Shown piece by piece: positions 1-7,691 of a DNA stretch of 64,000 nt. Every line of letters starts with the position of its first letter. The stretch's first letter is position 1. The translations under genes were made by a program, and so were the position numbers. Origin of the DNA: Hyphomicrobiales bacterium (GTDB lineage Bacteria; Pseudomonadota; Alphaproteobacteria; Rhizobiales; Rhizobiaceae); the NCBI GenBank assembly GCA_900472625.1, contig UCIT01000007.1:248001-312000 (forward strand). The letters run 5' to 3'. The notes beneath the pieces are model-generated. The model did no database searches and had not been told where the DNA came from. It worked only from the letters and a program-made list of their open reading frames with translations.

Positions 1-71
1 ACCGGCATGGGGGACCGGATCCGCACAGGGACTTGTGGCTGTGCCCACTTGGATCATCCCGTCAAAGAACC

Positions 72-96
72 CGCTCCCGTAGGAGCGAGCCTTTTT
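72..96 (+). terminator. Hairpin terminator at left edge
   Basis: Inverted repeat CGCTCC (72-77) / GGAGCG (82-87) with a 4-nt loop, followed on the + strand by AGCCTTTTT. On the - strand the same stem lies just past the stop of the leftward gene ending at 107, so it may end transcripts from both sides. Confidence 0.55.
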
Positions 97-106
97 CGAT
101 CGACGA

Positions 107-607
107 TCAGACGCCGAGACCGTCGTCCTCATCGTCATCGCCAGCCGGTGCCGGATCGGCAACGAACCGGCCGGTGCCGTGACCCTTGTCGACCGCCTTG
201 GCCTTTTCGAACCAGTTGGTGAGCTTGGTGACGCCCTCGGCGGTGTTGATTTCCGGCAGCTTGGCAACACCGAGACCTTCGAAGGCCTTCTTGAGCGCAG
301 CCTTACGAGCGACGACCTCGGGGTGCGCGCCGTCCGGATTTGCCTTGTCTTCTTCCTTGGCGAACTCGCCGAGCCATGCCGCAATCGCCTTCTTGAGGTC
401 ATCCGGAACGGACGTCGCAGCGTCGGCCTTGCCGGCGTCTTCCTTGCCCTTGGCAGCCGCATCTTCCTTCGGCTTGGTCGTGCGCTTCGGCTTCGTTTCG
501 CTGGCGTCACCGCCGTTTGCAGCGTCCGCAGCCAGCACCTGCTGAAGGAGCAGGCTATTCGCATCGACGGATGCGGTCAGTTTCTCAATTGCAGCTTCGA
601 GGCTCAT
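107..607 (-). CDS. Unknown protein with acidic C-terminal tail
   Basis: No recognised family. The 166 residues fall into a short N-terminal helical segment, a Lys/Ala/Glu-rich linker (about 38-68), a folded-looking part (about 70-150, with LPEINTAEG) and an acidic tail rich in Asp ending DDGLGV. A nearly identical terminus (DDGLGL) closes the capsid-module protein at 45921-46421, which has a similar Lys/Ala-rich linker. It is the only leftward gene at this end and diverges from the HTH gene at 768 across a gap holding one copy of the dispersed operator. Acidic tails of this sort occur on DNA-binding phage proteins, but no function is assigned. Confidence 0.7.
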   Translation of the reverse strand: MSLEAAIEKLTASVDANSLLLQQVLAADAANGGDASETKPKRTTKPKEDAAAKGKEDAGKADAATSVPDDLKKAIAAWLGEFAKEEDKANPDGAHPEVVARKAALKKAFEGLGVAKLPEINTAEGVTKLTNWFEKAKAVDKGHGTGRFVADPAPAGDDDEDDGLGV

Positions 608-689
608 TTCGTGGTGTCTCCGTTAGGTCAGGGTGATTTTCAGGCGTCTCGCCTTTGACGGTTCATAAAAAGCATGTTCGTGTTGTACA

Positions 690-706
690 GTCAACAAACA
701 GTTGAA
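690..706 (-). promoter_or_regulatory. Operator-like repeat, copy 1
   Basis: TCAAC-AAACA-GTTGA (691-705), a member of the dispersed 17-bp inverted repeat family. It sits in the divergent gap between the gene at 107-607 and the HTH gene at 768. Its right half-site overlaps the -35 hexamer proposed for the HTH gene, an arrangement expected for autoregulation. Confidence 0.65.
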
Positions 707-730
707 CATAAAATTTTAGTCAGTTATGGT
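702..730 (+). promoter_or_regulatory. Putative sigma70-like promoter for the HTH gene
   Basis: TTGAAC (702-707), a 17-nt spacer and TATGGT (725-730). The -35 box is inside the right half of operator copy 1. An ATG at 726 would lie inside this -10 box, which supports the downstream GTG at 768 as start of the next gene. Inferred from sequence only. Confidence 0.4.
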
Positions 731-767
731 GACCGCCATTGGAACACCCCCTCGGAGAGCATTTGTT

Positions 768-1118
768 GTGAAGAGCAAGATCAAGAACGCTGATGACGAC
801 TTCGGCCTGGACGACGACCGTCCTTCCCGCAAGCCTCGCAGCAAACCGAAGAGACGAAACGAGTATCTTGGCAAGCTTCACGAGCTGCTGACCAAGGGTT
901 TGCCGGATTTCGTCGACGACGCCGGCATCCTCGATACCAAGAAGGTCGCCGATCTGCTCGGCATCAGCTTTCAGGCGCTCTATAAGTGGTTCGAACGCGA
1001 TCAGATCCCTGCCAAGCGCATTGCTGTCATCGTCACGCTGTCGAAAAAGCAGAAAAAGAAGGGCGAATCGTTCTCCCCTCTCGTGCGCGATGACTTCTGG
1101 GAGTTCCTGTCTCAATAA
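768..1118 (+). CDS. Small HTH DNA-binding protein, candidate regulator
   Basis: 116 residues from a GTG preceded at 8 nt by GGAGAG; an in-frame ATG at 726 has no ribosome-binding site and falls in the proposed promoter. The N-terminus carries an acidic peptide DDDFGLDDD, then a very basic stretch (Arg/Lys/Pro). A helix-turn-helix of the Cro/YdaS kind follows (about 60-95: DTKKVADLLGISFQALYKWF), with the signature pattern of an Ala-x3-Gly turn. The gene is first in the rightward arm and lies directly behind one of the dispersed operators. I infer that it may bind those operators, but the sequence alone does not show this; no CI-type repressor with a peptidase domain is visible in the window. 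Confidence 0.75.
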   Translation: MKSKIKNADDDFGLDDDRPSRKPRSKPKRRNEYLGKLHELLTKGLPDFVDDAGILDTKKVADLLGISFQALYKWFERDQIPAKRIAVIVTLSKKQKKKGESFSPLVRDDFWEFLSQ

Positions 1119-1164
1119 CCGCCTGATTACGCTGAACACCCTGATTTAGAGGCGGTAAACGCAG

Positions 1165-3609
1165 ATGAATTCTCTGATCGAGCGCCTGGCGAAAGCCGGT
1201 TTCGCTCTCCATTGGCTGCACCCCAAATCAAAGAGGCCGATCGGCAACGATTGGGCCGGGAAACCGGTCGCATCGCCCGCAGACCTCAAGCGAACCTACC
1301 GTGACGGCAACAACGTGGGTGTCCGCCTCGGGAAATGGTCTGTAGTCGCCAATCTGTTCCTTCACATCATCGATTTTGACATCCGCAAACCTGACAAGGT
1401 CGACGAGGCTCGCGAGATGTTGCTCGCTCTGATGCCCGGCCTTGATCTCGATAGCTGCCCGACCGTGATTTCCGGCTCCGGTGGTGAGAGCCGTCACTTC
1501 TATCTCCTTACCGACGTGGCATTTCCCTCGAAAAAGTTCGCGCACAGCGAAGGTTTCGAGATGGTCTGGGATGAGAGCAAGCAACGCGACGTAAAGAAGT
1601 GGGACTGGGAGCTGCATCTGCTCGGTACCGGCTCACAAGCCGCCATCCCCCCGTCCATCCACCCCGATACCGGGAAGCCATACCGCTGGATCAGAGAGTT
1701 CGATTTCGACCTGCTCGATATGGGCATTGGGCCGATTTACGATTCGTTCGAGGTCACCGCCATTGCGTCCGATCGCGACGACTCGAGCGAGCCAAACACG
1801 GAGCGCCAGCAGCCGCTCGGTCTGTCGGAAGACGAGATCATAGCAATCCTGGACGATCTGCCACCCGAGGAGTGGTTTGAGGACCGTGACCAGTGGATGC
1901 GCGTCGGAATGGGACTAAGCCATGAGACTAATGGCTCCGATTGGGGCTATGACATCTGGTGCAGATACTCGAAATCCAGTGAGAAGTATGACGAGCAGGA
2001 CCAACGGCGCGTCTGGAAGAGTTTCAAGAACCGAGCGCAGGCGCCCTTCCGCATGGCAAGCCTTGTCGCCGTCGCGCGCGAGGTCCGCGCAGAGCGGCAG
2101 CTCGACTCGATCGAGGATGATTTCGAAGATCAGGTCGATGACGACACGACCGATATGTTCGACGACCTTCTTGGCGTCGGCAACGGGCCGAAGAAGCCGA
2201 GCAGATCACAGCTCAAGCTCAAAAAGGAAGAAGTCGAGTTCGAGCTCGGTCGCGGCGCACCAAAAAATATCGCCAAAATCAACAAAAAGCACGCCGTCGC
2301 GCGCGTCAAAGGTAAGACCGTCATCCTCGATTTCGATCACGATGACGGGTCGGTCGCATACGGATCGGTCGGCGATCTCCACAACTATTATGAAAACGAG
2401 CGCGTTCCGAAGGATGACACGACCGAGCCGGTAACCAAGGCGTGGATGCGCTCGAAGTATCGTCGATCATACCCCAATGGCATTGTCTTTGCGCCGAATC
2501 GCGTGGTCGAAGGTGCCTATAACCATTGGCAGGGTTTCTCGGTCGAGCCGGACGACACCAAGTCCTGCGCGCTCTTCATGGATCATCTGCTGACGAATTT
2601 CTGCGACGGCAACGAGGATAATTTCTGGTACGTCATCGGCTGGATGGCACACACGGTGCAAAAGCCCGAGGAAAAGCCCGGCGTTGCCATCATTGCCAAG
2701 GGCAAGAAGCGCGTTGGCAAGGATACCGTCTTCGAATATTTCGGCGGGCTGTTCCGGAATCACTACATCACCGTCGGCAACCAGGACCAAATGACGGGCA
2801 AGTTCAACGCCCATCAGGAGCGCTGCATGCTGCTCCATATGCAGGAAGGCTTCTGGGCCGGTGACAAGAAGGCCGAAGGTCAGCTCAAGTACCTGATCAC
2901 ATCGACCGCGGTCATGATCGAGCCGAAGGGCATGAATGCCTTCCCGATCAACTCAGTCTTGCGCCTGTTCATTTCATCGAACGAGCGATGGGTTGTTCCA
3001 GCCACGCAGGACGAAGGGCGATTTTTCGTCGTCAACGTCTCATCCAAGCGCCGGAACGATCACCGCTACTTCGATGCACTGCGCAAGGAGATGAACAATG
3101 GCGGCCGCGAGGCGCTGCTGCACTATCTCCTTACCTATGACATCTCCGATTTCCAGGTGCGCGCGGTACCGGACACCGAGGCGCTCGCCGAGCAGAAGGT
3201 CGAAGGTTTGAAGAACGTCGAGCGTTGGTGGCACGGGGTTCTACAGCACGGCGCCATTCAGGGTCTCGGTCAGAAGCAGGACAACATCGAGAACGGCGAA
3301 TGGGTGCGCGACAAGATCAAGGTCGATAAGCACGATCTCCGTCAGCTCTACTCGATCTGGATGCGGACGCGCCGGTATGACGGCGAGGAAGTCAGCGAGA
3401 TGGAGTTCGGCAAGCGCATGAAAGCGATGTTGCCCTCACTGGCGGTATCTCGCCCGCGCGCCGGCAGCGGCCGTGTGCATGTCTTCGTGCTGCCTGACCT
3501 GATGGTGTGCCGCGAAGGCTTCGAGCAGATGATCGGTTCGCGTCTGGCATGGCCAGAAGATCAGCTTCAGGTCGTCGACGATGACGACGATGACGATGCG
3601 GATTTGTAG
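1165..3609 (+). CDS. Primase-polymerase / D5-like helicase replication protein
   Basis: 814 residues. The N-terminal part (about 1-200) looks like an archaeo-eukaryotic-type prim-pol domain: KRPIGNDW, a GVRLG turn, the metal-binding pair in IDFDI and SGSGG...SRHFYL. Residues about 215-320 fit a PriCT-2-like linker (DDLPPEEWFEDRDQWMRVGM). The C-terminal half is an SF3/DUF5906-type helicase with Walker A GKKRVGKD, a following acidic strand, sensor-like LFISSNE and arginine-finger-like DEGRFF. It should prime and unwind phage DNA. An internal FDDLLG peptide (encoded at 2158-2175) links it to the tagged cluster at 20-23.5 kb. It ends in seven consecutive Asp and ADL. The candidate origin lies 3 kb downstream. 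Confidence 0.9.
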   Translation: MNSLIERLAKAGFALHWLHPKSKRPIGNDWAGKPVASPADLKRTYRDGNNVGVRLGKWSVVANLFLHIIDFDIRKPDKVDEAREMLLALMPGLDLDSCPTVISGSGGESRHFYLLTDVAFPSKKFAHSEGFEMVWDESKQRDVKKWDWELHLLGTGSQAAIPPSIHPDTGKPYRWIREFDFDLLDMGIGPIYDSFEVTAIASDRDDSSEPNTERQQPLGLSEDEIIAILDDLPPEEWFEDRDQWMRVGMGLSHETNGSDWGYDIWCRYSKSSEKYDEQDQRRVWKSFKNRAQAPFRMASLVAVAREVRAERQLDSIEDDFEDQVDDDTTDMFDDLLGVGNGPKKPSRSQLKLKKEEVEFELGRGAPKNIAKINKKHAVARVKGKTVILDFDHDDGSVAYGSVGDLHNYYENERVPKDDTTEPVTKAWMRSKYRRSYPNGIVFAPNRVVEGAYNHWQGFSVEPDDTKSCALFMDHLLTNFCDGNEDNFWYVIGWMAHTVQKPEEKPGVAIIAKGKKRVGKDTVFEYFGGLFRNHYITVGNQDQMTGKFNAHQERCMLLHMQEGFWAGDKKAEGQLKYLITSTAVMIEPKGMNAFPINSVLRLFISSNERWVVPATQDEGRFFVVNVSSKRRNDHRYFDALRKEMNNGGREALLHYLLTYDISDFQVRAVPDTEALAEQKVEGLKNVERWWHGVLQHGAIQGLGQKQDNIENGEWVRDKIKVDKHDLRQLYSIWMRTRRYDGEEVSEMEFGKRMKAMLPSLAVSRPRAGSGRVHVFVLPDLMVCREGFEQMIGSRLAWPEDQLQVVDDDDDDDADL

Positions 3610-3624
3610 TCAACTTTTTGTTGA
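3610..3624 (-). promoter_or_regulatory. Operator-like repeat, copy 2
   Basis: TCAAC-TTTTT-GTTGA, followed by ATA; it begins at the last bases of the primase gene and lies upstream of the gene at 3682. Its right half overlaps the TTGAAT -35 box at 3621. Confidence 0.7.
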
Positions 3625-3649
3625 ATACTAAATAAATTGGTGATAGCTT
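3621..3649 (+). promoter_or_regulatory. Putative promoter upstream of the 3682 gene
   Basis: TTGAAT (3621-3626), 17-nt spacer and TAGCTT (3644-3649). The geometry relative to the operator is the same as at copies 1 and 6, with the -35 inside the right half-site. The -10 match is weak. Confidence 0.35.
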
Positions 3650-3681
3650 CATTGTAATCTCATTAACTAACGAGGATTGCA

Positions 3682-4230
3682 ATGAGCGACCGAGACGATA
3701 TCGTGCTGCCGTCTGGCACCGCCCTTTACGCCAACTTTGGTATCGTCGGCATTTCAGCCGATCTGAGACTCGGTGGCGGGATGGACCACAATCTGGAAGG
3801 CGCTGACCTTCGTTCGATCGTGGATGCAAATTACATGGATCCCGAGGACTACCCGCACATCTCAACGAAGGACAAGGTCGATTTGGCCAACCGGATGATC
3901 GACCTTTGGGAGAAATACCGGCTCAGTGCCAAGGTGGAAAGCACCAAGCTGCATCTCGGATCATTAAACCCCCGCCAACGCGCGGTACTTGATCGCCTGT
4001 TCCAAGATCATGCCGACGAGCAATATTCGCCGTTGGACAACATCGCGATCGACCTTCAGCTCACTAAGAACGCCGTTCGACTGATCGTCCGCGCGCTTGC
4101 CCGCAAAGGGCTCGCCGAGCGCGTGCCGTTCCATGATGACGAGGGATACATCCGCGGGTCCGGCTACGGCATCAGCGAACTCGGTCGCAGGCTGATCACG
4201 GAAAACGCTGCTCCGAAAACGAATGTGTGA
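3682..4230 (+). CDS. Unknown domain plus winged helix-like protein (paralogue A)
   Basis: 182 residues, start with AGGA 6-9 nt upstream. The first ~85 residues (LPSGTALYANFGIVGIS ... GADLRSIVDANYMDP ... KDKVDLANRMIDLWEKY) match the protein encoded at 4340-4741 along their whole length, so this is a duplicated small domain of unknown function. Only this copy continues into a C-terminal segment (about 90-175: LNPRQRAVLDRLFQDH ... LTKNAVRLIVRALARKGL) with the helical pattern of a winged HTH, and a wing-like GYGISELGRRL end. It may be a phage transcription regulator; its position just after the replication gene and its own promoter/operator fit that, but it is not proven. Confidence 0.8.
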   Translation: MSDRDDIVLPSGTALYANFGIVGISADLRLGGGMDHNLEGADLRSIVDANYMDPEDYPHISTKDKVDLANRMIDLWEKYRLSAKVESTKLHLGSLNPRQRAVLDRLFQDHADEQYSPLDNIAIDLQLTKNAVRLIVRALARKGLAERVPFHDDEGYIRGSGYGISELGRRLITENAAPKTNV

Positions 4231-4339
4231 AAAAATTCATAACTCGCGGAAAATATTCCTATACGGATTTTCCCCGTCTGATATGGTTATGCCATAGTCA
4301 GTCGCCGACAGCGTGTAAAAAAGAGGATGAACAGCAGTT

Positions 4340-4741
4340 ATGAGTGAAGAAAATCGCCTGAGCAAAGCGCAATACGAAGGTTTGGTGCAGCCGCTTTACC
4401 GAGAGAAGATTGGAAAAAGGCGGAAGCGTCACACCGTGATCGTTGGCCAGGAGCCGAGAGAAGCTGCCCCTTCCGATCTCGACAGCGATCACACCAAGCT
4501 TCCTTCCGGTCGCGAGCTCTTCACCCGCGGCGGATTTATCGGGATCAACCAGCACTGCCAGTTGACGCAAGGTTTTAGCGATAACGTTGACGGCGCCGAT
4601 CTGGAATTGCTGGTGAACGCAAAATACTACGACGCTCGAACCTACATGCATCTGTCTCGCGCCGACAAACTCGCGATTGCCGATATGATGATCAACCGGT
4701 GGCAGATCTACAAGTCGATCGCCGAGGAAGAGCTGCGCTAA
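4340..4741 (+). CDS. Paralogue B of the unknown domain
   Basis: 133 residues with AGGA upstream of the ATG. Residues about 50-130 (LPSGRELFTRGGFIGIN ... GADLELLVNAKYYDA ... ADKLAIADMMINRWQIY) align with the N-terminal domain of the gene at 3682; the winged-helix half is missing and a basic N-terminal extension (KIGKRRKRHTVIVG) is present instead. Tandem duplication followed by domain loss or gain is the simplest history. It could modulate paralogue A by heterodimer formation. The function is not known. Confidence 0.75.
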   Translation: MSEENRLSKAQYEGLVQPLYREKIGKRRKRHTVIVGQEPREAAPSDLDSDHTKLPSGRELFTRGGFIGINQHCQLTQGFSDNVDGADLELLVNAKYYDARTYMHLSRADKLAIADMMINRWQIYKSIAEEELR

Positions 4742-4859
4742 ATAATCCATCGTCTCCGAAACGAGCAGGCCGATCTCGTCGGCCGCTCAACAGCGGGTCG
4801 CTGGGAAGATCGCTAGGACCACGGCGACAGCAGCAATTGTAAGTTAGATGGGAGTGTAT

Positions 4860-5081
4860 ATGACCAAGACGATTTTCCTTCAGTATTCGCAAGGCACCTA
4901 TCTGCGCTGCACGATCGATCATGTCATGCAGGAGGTCGATAGTTCTGTCGCCACCAGGCTCGTGGAAGCGCTCTACCTCAAGGACATTCTCAACGAAGAG
5001 GAAGTTCTGGAAATCGTGCGCCCGCGTGGAGGTTTCAGCGCAGGTGTCGATGAACCCTATTACCGCGATAGGACGATCTGA
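4860..5081 (+). CDS. Small unknown early protein
   Basis: 73 residues (MTKTIFLQYSQGTYLRC...). I chose the ATG at 4860 because GGGAG lies 5 nt upstream; an in-frame ATG at 4848 adds four residues and lacks a Shine-Dalgarno. It starts a run of five genes joined by overlapping stop and start codons. No motif recognised. Confidence 0.65.
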   Translation: MTKTIFLQYSQGTYLRCTIDHVMQEVDSSVATRLVEALYLKDILNEEEVLEIVRPRGGFSAGVDEPYYRDRTI

Positions 5082-5290
5082 TGAGTATTGTGAAGATCAT
5101 TCAGTGGAATTGCTACACCGAGCGCGGCAGCCATTATCATCAGTTCGATTTGGTGATCGACGGTGTTGCTGACATCGGCTGGTGTGACAGCCTCGTTGAA
5201 GCAATGGACGAAGCTGCTAAAATCCCGGGCGTTGACATGACGGCTGTCGTGATCGAGCAAGGCGGCGATCTGCCCGAGGAGCGTTACTGA
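5081..5290 (+). CDS. Small unknown early protein
   Basis: 69 residues; the ATG abuts or overlaps the previous stop, so translation is probably coupled. Contains Trp/Tyr/His-rich N-terminal strands (IIQWNCYTERGSHYHQF) and an acidic second half. No family recognised. Confidence 0.65.
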   Translation: MSIVKIIQWNCYTERGSHYHQFDLVIDGVADIGWCDSLVEAMDEAAKIPGVDMTAVVIEQGGDLPEERY

Positions 5291-5526
5291 TGAAGCTCCG
5301 GTGGGTGCAACGCTACGATTACGCATGGTTCGCTTACAGTGGCAGCCTTCATGTCGCCATGGTCGTTCATCGCGATGACGGCACATTCCATTACAATGTC
5401 GACGCAGTTCGAATGAAGTGGATCGGCAAAGGGTATGGAGACACTTCCTCCATCAAGACTGCGAAGCGAGCCGTCGAACGCGCTTGGCGTCAGTGGCTCG
5501 AAGCTGCTGGACTGGCAGGTGCATGA
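5290..5526 (+). CDS. Small unknown early protein
   Basis: 78 residues, aromatic- and Arg-rich (WVQRYDYAWFAYSG), with a C-terminal amphipathic helix (IKTAKRAVERAWRQWLEAAG). Start overlaps the preceding stop. No family recognised. Confidence 0.65.
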   Translation: MKLRWVQRYDYAWFAYSGSLHVAMVVHRDDGTFHYNVDAVRMKWIGKGYGDTSSIKTAKRAVERAWRQWLEAAGLAGA

Positions 5527-5765
5527 TGGCTTTCAAACTTTCTCCGGAGGCTCAAGCCAGGGTCAATGAGCATCGCGCGTGGGCTGCCGAGCGCGCCTCG
5601 ATCATGAGCGTTCTCGACGACGCCAATCTGGTAGCCACCGCGAAGCTCTATATCGCGAACATGACTCCGCTGCGTTTTGCGCCAGGTGAGCCGGTCTATG
5701 ACGCCACCATGTGGCACATCATTCTGCCTGAACTTCTTCGCCGCATTGAGGATCGATCCCGATGA
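5523..5765 (+). CDS. Small unknown early protein
   Basis: 80 residues from ATG 5523, which overlaps the stop of the previous gene (an ATG at 5526 is equally possible). Predicted mostly helical (LSPEAQARVNEHRAWAAERA). Longer in-frame versions of this reading frame run over the upstream gene and are not needed. No family recognised. Confidence 0.6.
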   Translation: MMAFKLSPEAQARVNEHRAWAAERASIMSVLDDANLVATAKLYIANMTPLRFAPGEPVYDATMWHIILPELLRRIEDRSR

Positions 5766-6298
5766 ACATCACCGCTCTCGCCATCCAGACGAAGAAAGAA
5801 GCCGGCCTCGTCGTCGACCGCCACACCAACCCTAGCCAGAAGGCGGTTTCCGTCGCGCTCTATGGCGTCCTCGCCTCTTGCATGAATCTCTGTGAGCGCT
5901 GCGACCACGAGCCGGCTGAGCGCGAGGAACTCGAACGCTTGTTTAAAGAGCAGCCGCGGCCAGGCAAGCGTCGATATGTCGAGAAGAACAGCGACATCTA
6001 TGTGTTGGTCTGCAGGTTCGTCTTCACCGAGACCGATCGCACGAATGCCATGCGCTACGCGTCAGCATTGCGTGAAGCCTCCAAACTGCAAGTCGCCAGT
6101 GGTGAGCTGCGCGATTATCTGAAAGATAACGGTGGCATAAACGCCCTGTATTTCAAGCGCCCGCTCGACGCCAGGAGCGTGAAGACCAAATGTCTTCGCC
6201 TGGCCAGCCAAATCGAGTTCTCGCGCGATGAACCCTTCACCCTGAAGCTGACGTGGCGGGACGATAACACGTTCGATGCGGTGCCGATAAGCACGTAA
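5762..6298 (+). CDS. Unknown early protein, 178 aa
   Basis: Start ATGA overlaps the previous stop. Residues 1-40 resemble a substrate- or peptide-binding helix (ALAIQTKKEAGLVVDRHTNP), followed by a Cys pair (CMNLCERC) and a helical middle. The last gene of the coupled run before operator copy 3. I do not recognise the family. Confidence 0.7.
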   Translation: MNITALAIQTKKEAGLVVDRHTNPSQKAVSVALYGVLASCMNLCERCDHEPAEREELERLFKEQPRPGKRRYVEKNSDIYVLVCRFVFTETDRTNAMRYASALREASKLQVASGELRDYLKDNGGINALYFKRPLDARSVKTKCLRLASQIEFSRDEPFTLKLTWRDDNTFDAVPIST

Positions 6299-6304
6299 AT
6301 CTAT

Positions 6305-6319
6305 TCAACAAAAAGGTGA
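6305..6319 (+). promoter_or_regulatory. Operator-like repeat, copy 3 (overlaps RBS)
   Basis: TCAAC-AAAAA-GGTGA, flanked by TAT and TTA as in the consensus. The right half (AAAAGGTGA) also serves as Shine-Dalgarno for the ATG at 6325. Copies 8 and 13 show the same operator-on-RBS arrangement. Confidence 0.65.
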
Positions 6320-6324
6320 TTAAC

Positions 6325-6744
6325 ATGAAGCCTGCAGCAGTCCGCAAGCTCATCGAGCGCATTCTGTTCGAGCGGCGACAGCCAATGACCACGCCCGAGA
6401 TCGTCGAGATGCTGCGCTTTCACTACGGCGTGGACGTGAGCAATCAATCTACCGGCGTCAACCTTGGCTATCTGCGCGCCGCAGGCTGCGTGGACCGTCG
6501 CTCAGCACCTGTTTGGGGCAAACCTTACTATCTCGCAGGCTCGTGGCATTTCAGTACACAGAACTGGTGGTGGCACGTGCGATCGGTCGATAACATTGCG
6601 GCTCGAAAGTTTATCACCAAGATCCGCCATGAGGTGGATCGCAAGCTTGTCGATTTCCAACGCAACCGCGGTCGGCCAGTGACTAAACGATCGAAGCCAA
6701 TCACGGACGATATGCGGCAGATGATTGTTGATTTAGCCGTCTGA
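6325..6744 (+). CDS. Unknown protein with winged-helix-like N-terminus
   Basis: 139 residues from ATG 6325 (AGGTG 6 nt upstream; a GTG at 6316 lies inside that site). Residues 1-60 (RKLIERILFERRQPMTTPEIVEM ... YLRAAGCVDRR) have the helix spacing of a replication/transcription wHTH; a Trp-rich turn (NWWWHVRS) and a basic C-terminal helix follow. Last gene before the terminator and candidate origin; a role in replication control is possible but unproven. Confidence 0.7.
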   Translation: MKPAAVRKLIERILFERRQPMTTPEIVEMLRFHYGVDVSNQSTGVNLGYLRAAGCVDRRSAPVWGKPYYLAGSWHFSTQNWWWHVRSVDNIAARKFITKIRHEVDRKLVDFQRNRGRPVTKRSKPITDDMRQMIVDLAV

Positions 6745-6750
6745 TACCAT

Positions 6751-6765
6751 TCAACAAACAGTTGA
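6751..6765 (+). promoter_or_regulatory. Operator-like repeat, copy 4
   Basis: TCAAC-AAACA-GTTGA, 6 nt after a stop codon and immediately before an intrinsic terminator. There is no gene start close downstream, so this copy does not simply repress a promoter. Confidence 0.65.
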
Positions 6766-6768
6766 TCT

Positions 6769-6796
6769 AAAAGCCCTGCCATCGTGCGGGGCTTTT
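6769..6796 (+). terminator. Intrinsic terminator
   Basis: AAAAGCCC (6769-6776) / GGGCTTTT (6789-6796), 8-bp stem ending in a T tract; it ends the first early transcription unit in front of the candidate origin. Confidence 0.8.
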
Positions 6797-6836
6797 GCGT
6801 TTCAGCCATGACCATTTTTCAGGTGGTCTGACCGTT

Positions 6837-7130
6837 TCATTTTTGGTCAGGGCTCTGGTCAGGCAAATTATTCAATACAAACAGGCGGTTAAAGCCGCGG
6901 TCAGGGTGGTCAGGGGTAATTTTCATTTCGCCAGCAAATTGGAAAAAGTTAGAGGTTGAATGCAGCCATTGCTTCGCTAAGTGGGACAGCCAGGGGCGCG
7001 TCGCATTTTATCACGGAGAATCCACCCTGACCAATATGACCACCCTGACCGTTTCCATTAAGTCCTTATATTTATTCCTTTATTCTGGTCAGGGGGATAG
7101 AGAAAATGGTCAGGGTGGTCAGGGGTAATT
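6837..7130. other. Candidate replication origin with GGTCAGGG iterons
   Basis: Eight exact copies of GGTCAGGG or its complement at 6845, 6899, 6908, 7025 (reverse), 7043 (reverse), 7087, 7108 and 7117, plus GGTCAGGC at 6857. Two of the paired units form a 23-bp exact direct repeat (6899-6921 and 7108-7130). Between the reverse and forward copies lies an AT-rich tract (about 7051-7085). No ORF is credible in 6745-7423. Iterons plus an AT-rich unwinding tract next to a primase-helicase arm suggest an origin; the initiator is unknown. Confidence 0.55.
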
Positions 7131-7270
7131 CTCAAAAGTTGAATGATATCGGGTACATATTTGAGAAAAAATCGACCAAAAAATTTCCATAGACCGGGGC
7201 TCAGCGCCCCTCACCTTGCGCTGTGACGCTAGATGGGACCCAAATCGACTTCGAGCTGTCCCTTTAGCAA

Positions 7271-7300
7271 TGTCTCACTTAGTTTTGTCTCAGTTAGTTT
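7271..7300. repeat. Tandem 15-bp repeat in the non-coding region
   Basis: TGTCTCACTTAGTTT (7271-7285) directly followed by TGTCTCAGTTAGTTT (7286-7300), one mismatch. Lies between the iterons and the next gene; may be a binding site for an initiator or regulator. Confidence 0.6.
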
Positions 7301-7368
7301 GCGATCTCGACATACCGATATCGACATGTCCCACTGCGCATACCTCACAGGACACACGGCCTTGCTAT

Positions 7369-7383
7369 TCCACATTTAGTTGA
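7369..7383 (+). promoter_or_regulatory. Operator-like repeat, copy 5
   Basis: TCCAC-ATTTA-GTTGA with flanking TAT and TTA; 41 nt upstream of the ATG at 7424. One substitution in the left half, shared with copy 17. Confidence 0.6.
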
Positions 7384-7423
7384 TTAGTGTGATCCCATTA
7401 TCCAGATGATCAGGAGATCAGCC

Positions 7424-7687
7424 ATGCCAACAGGCATCAGTGCAGACGCCCGCAATCAAGCCCGATCGAACGGTGCCAGGACATACCAAGGCCAGGCCTG
7501 CAGGGAGGGGCATCCCGGCATGCGCTACACATCGAACGGTGCATGTGTCATCTGCGTCAAGGAACGTGAGCGCCTAGCCTACGACAAGGATATAGCGGCG
7601 CAGAGGAAGCGGGATTATCGAGCGAGACAGAAGGCCACTGCGTCGACCGTCGTCGATCTCGGTGCCGAACTGTTGGAAAGCCTCTGA
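7424..7687 (+). CDS. Small zinc-finger protein
   Basis: 87 residues; ATG 7424 has AGGAG 8 nt upstream, better than the in-frame ATG at 7406. A likely zinc site is formed by CREGHPGMRYTSNGACVIC (Cys-x3-His ... Cys-x2-Cys), a pattern seen in small phage HNH/endonuclease VII-like and recombination proteins. A long basic helix follows (RKRDYRARQKA). The next gene has a related Cys cluster. No nuclease motif is visible, so only a metal-binding, probably DNA-binding role is proposed. Confidence 0.7.
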   Translation: MPTGISADARNQARSNGARTYQGQACREGHPGMRYTSNGACVICVKERERLAYDKDIAAQRKRDYRARQKATASTVVDLGAELLESL

Positions 7688-7691
7688 GGCC

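Noticed and set aside
7..222. Rightward 71-codon ORF at the left edge
   Set aside because: Runs over the terminator hairpin and antisense to the 3' end of 107-607; Arg/Pro-rich shadow composition.
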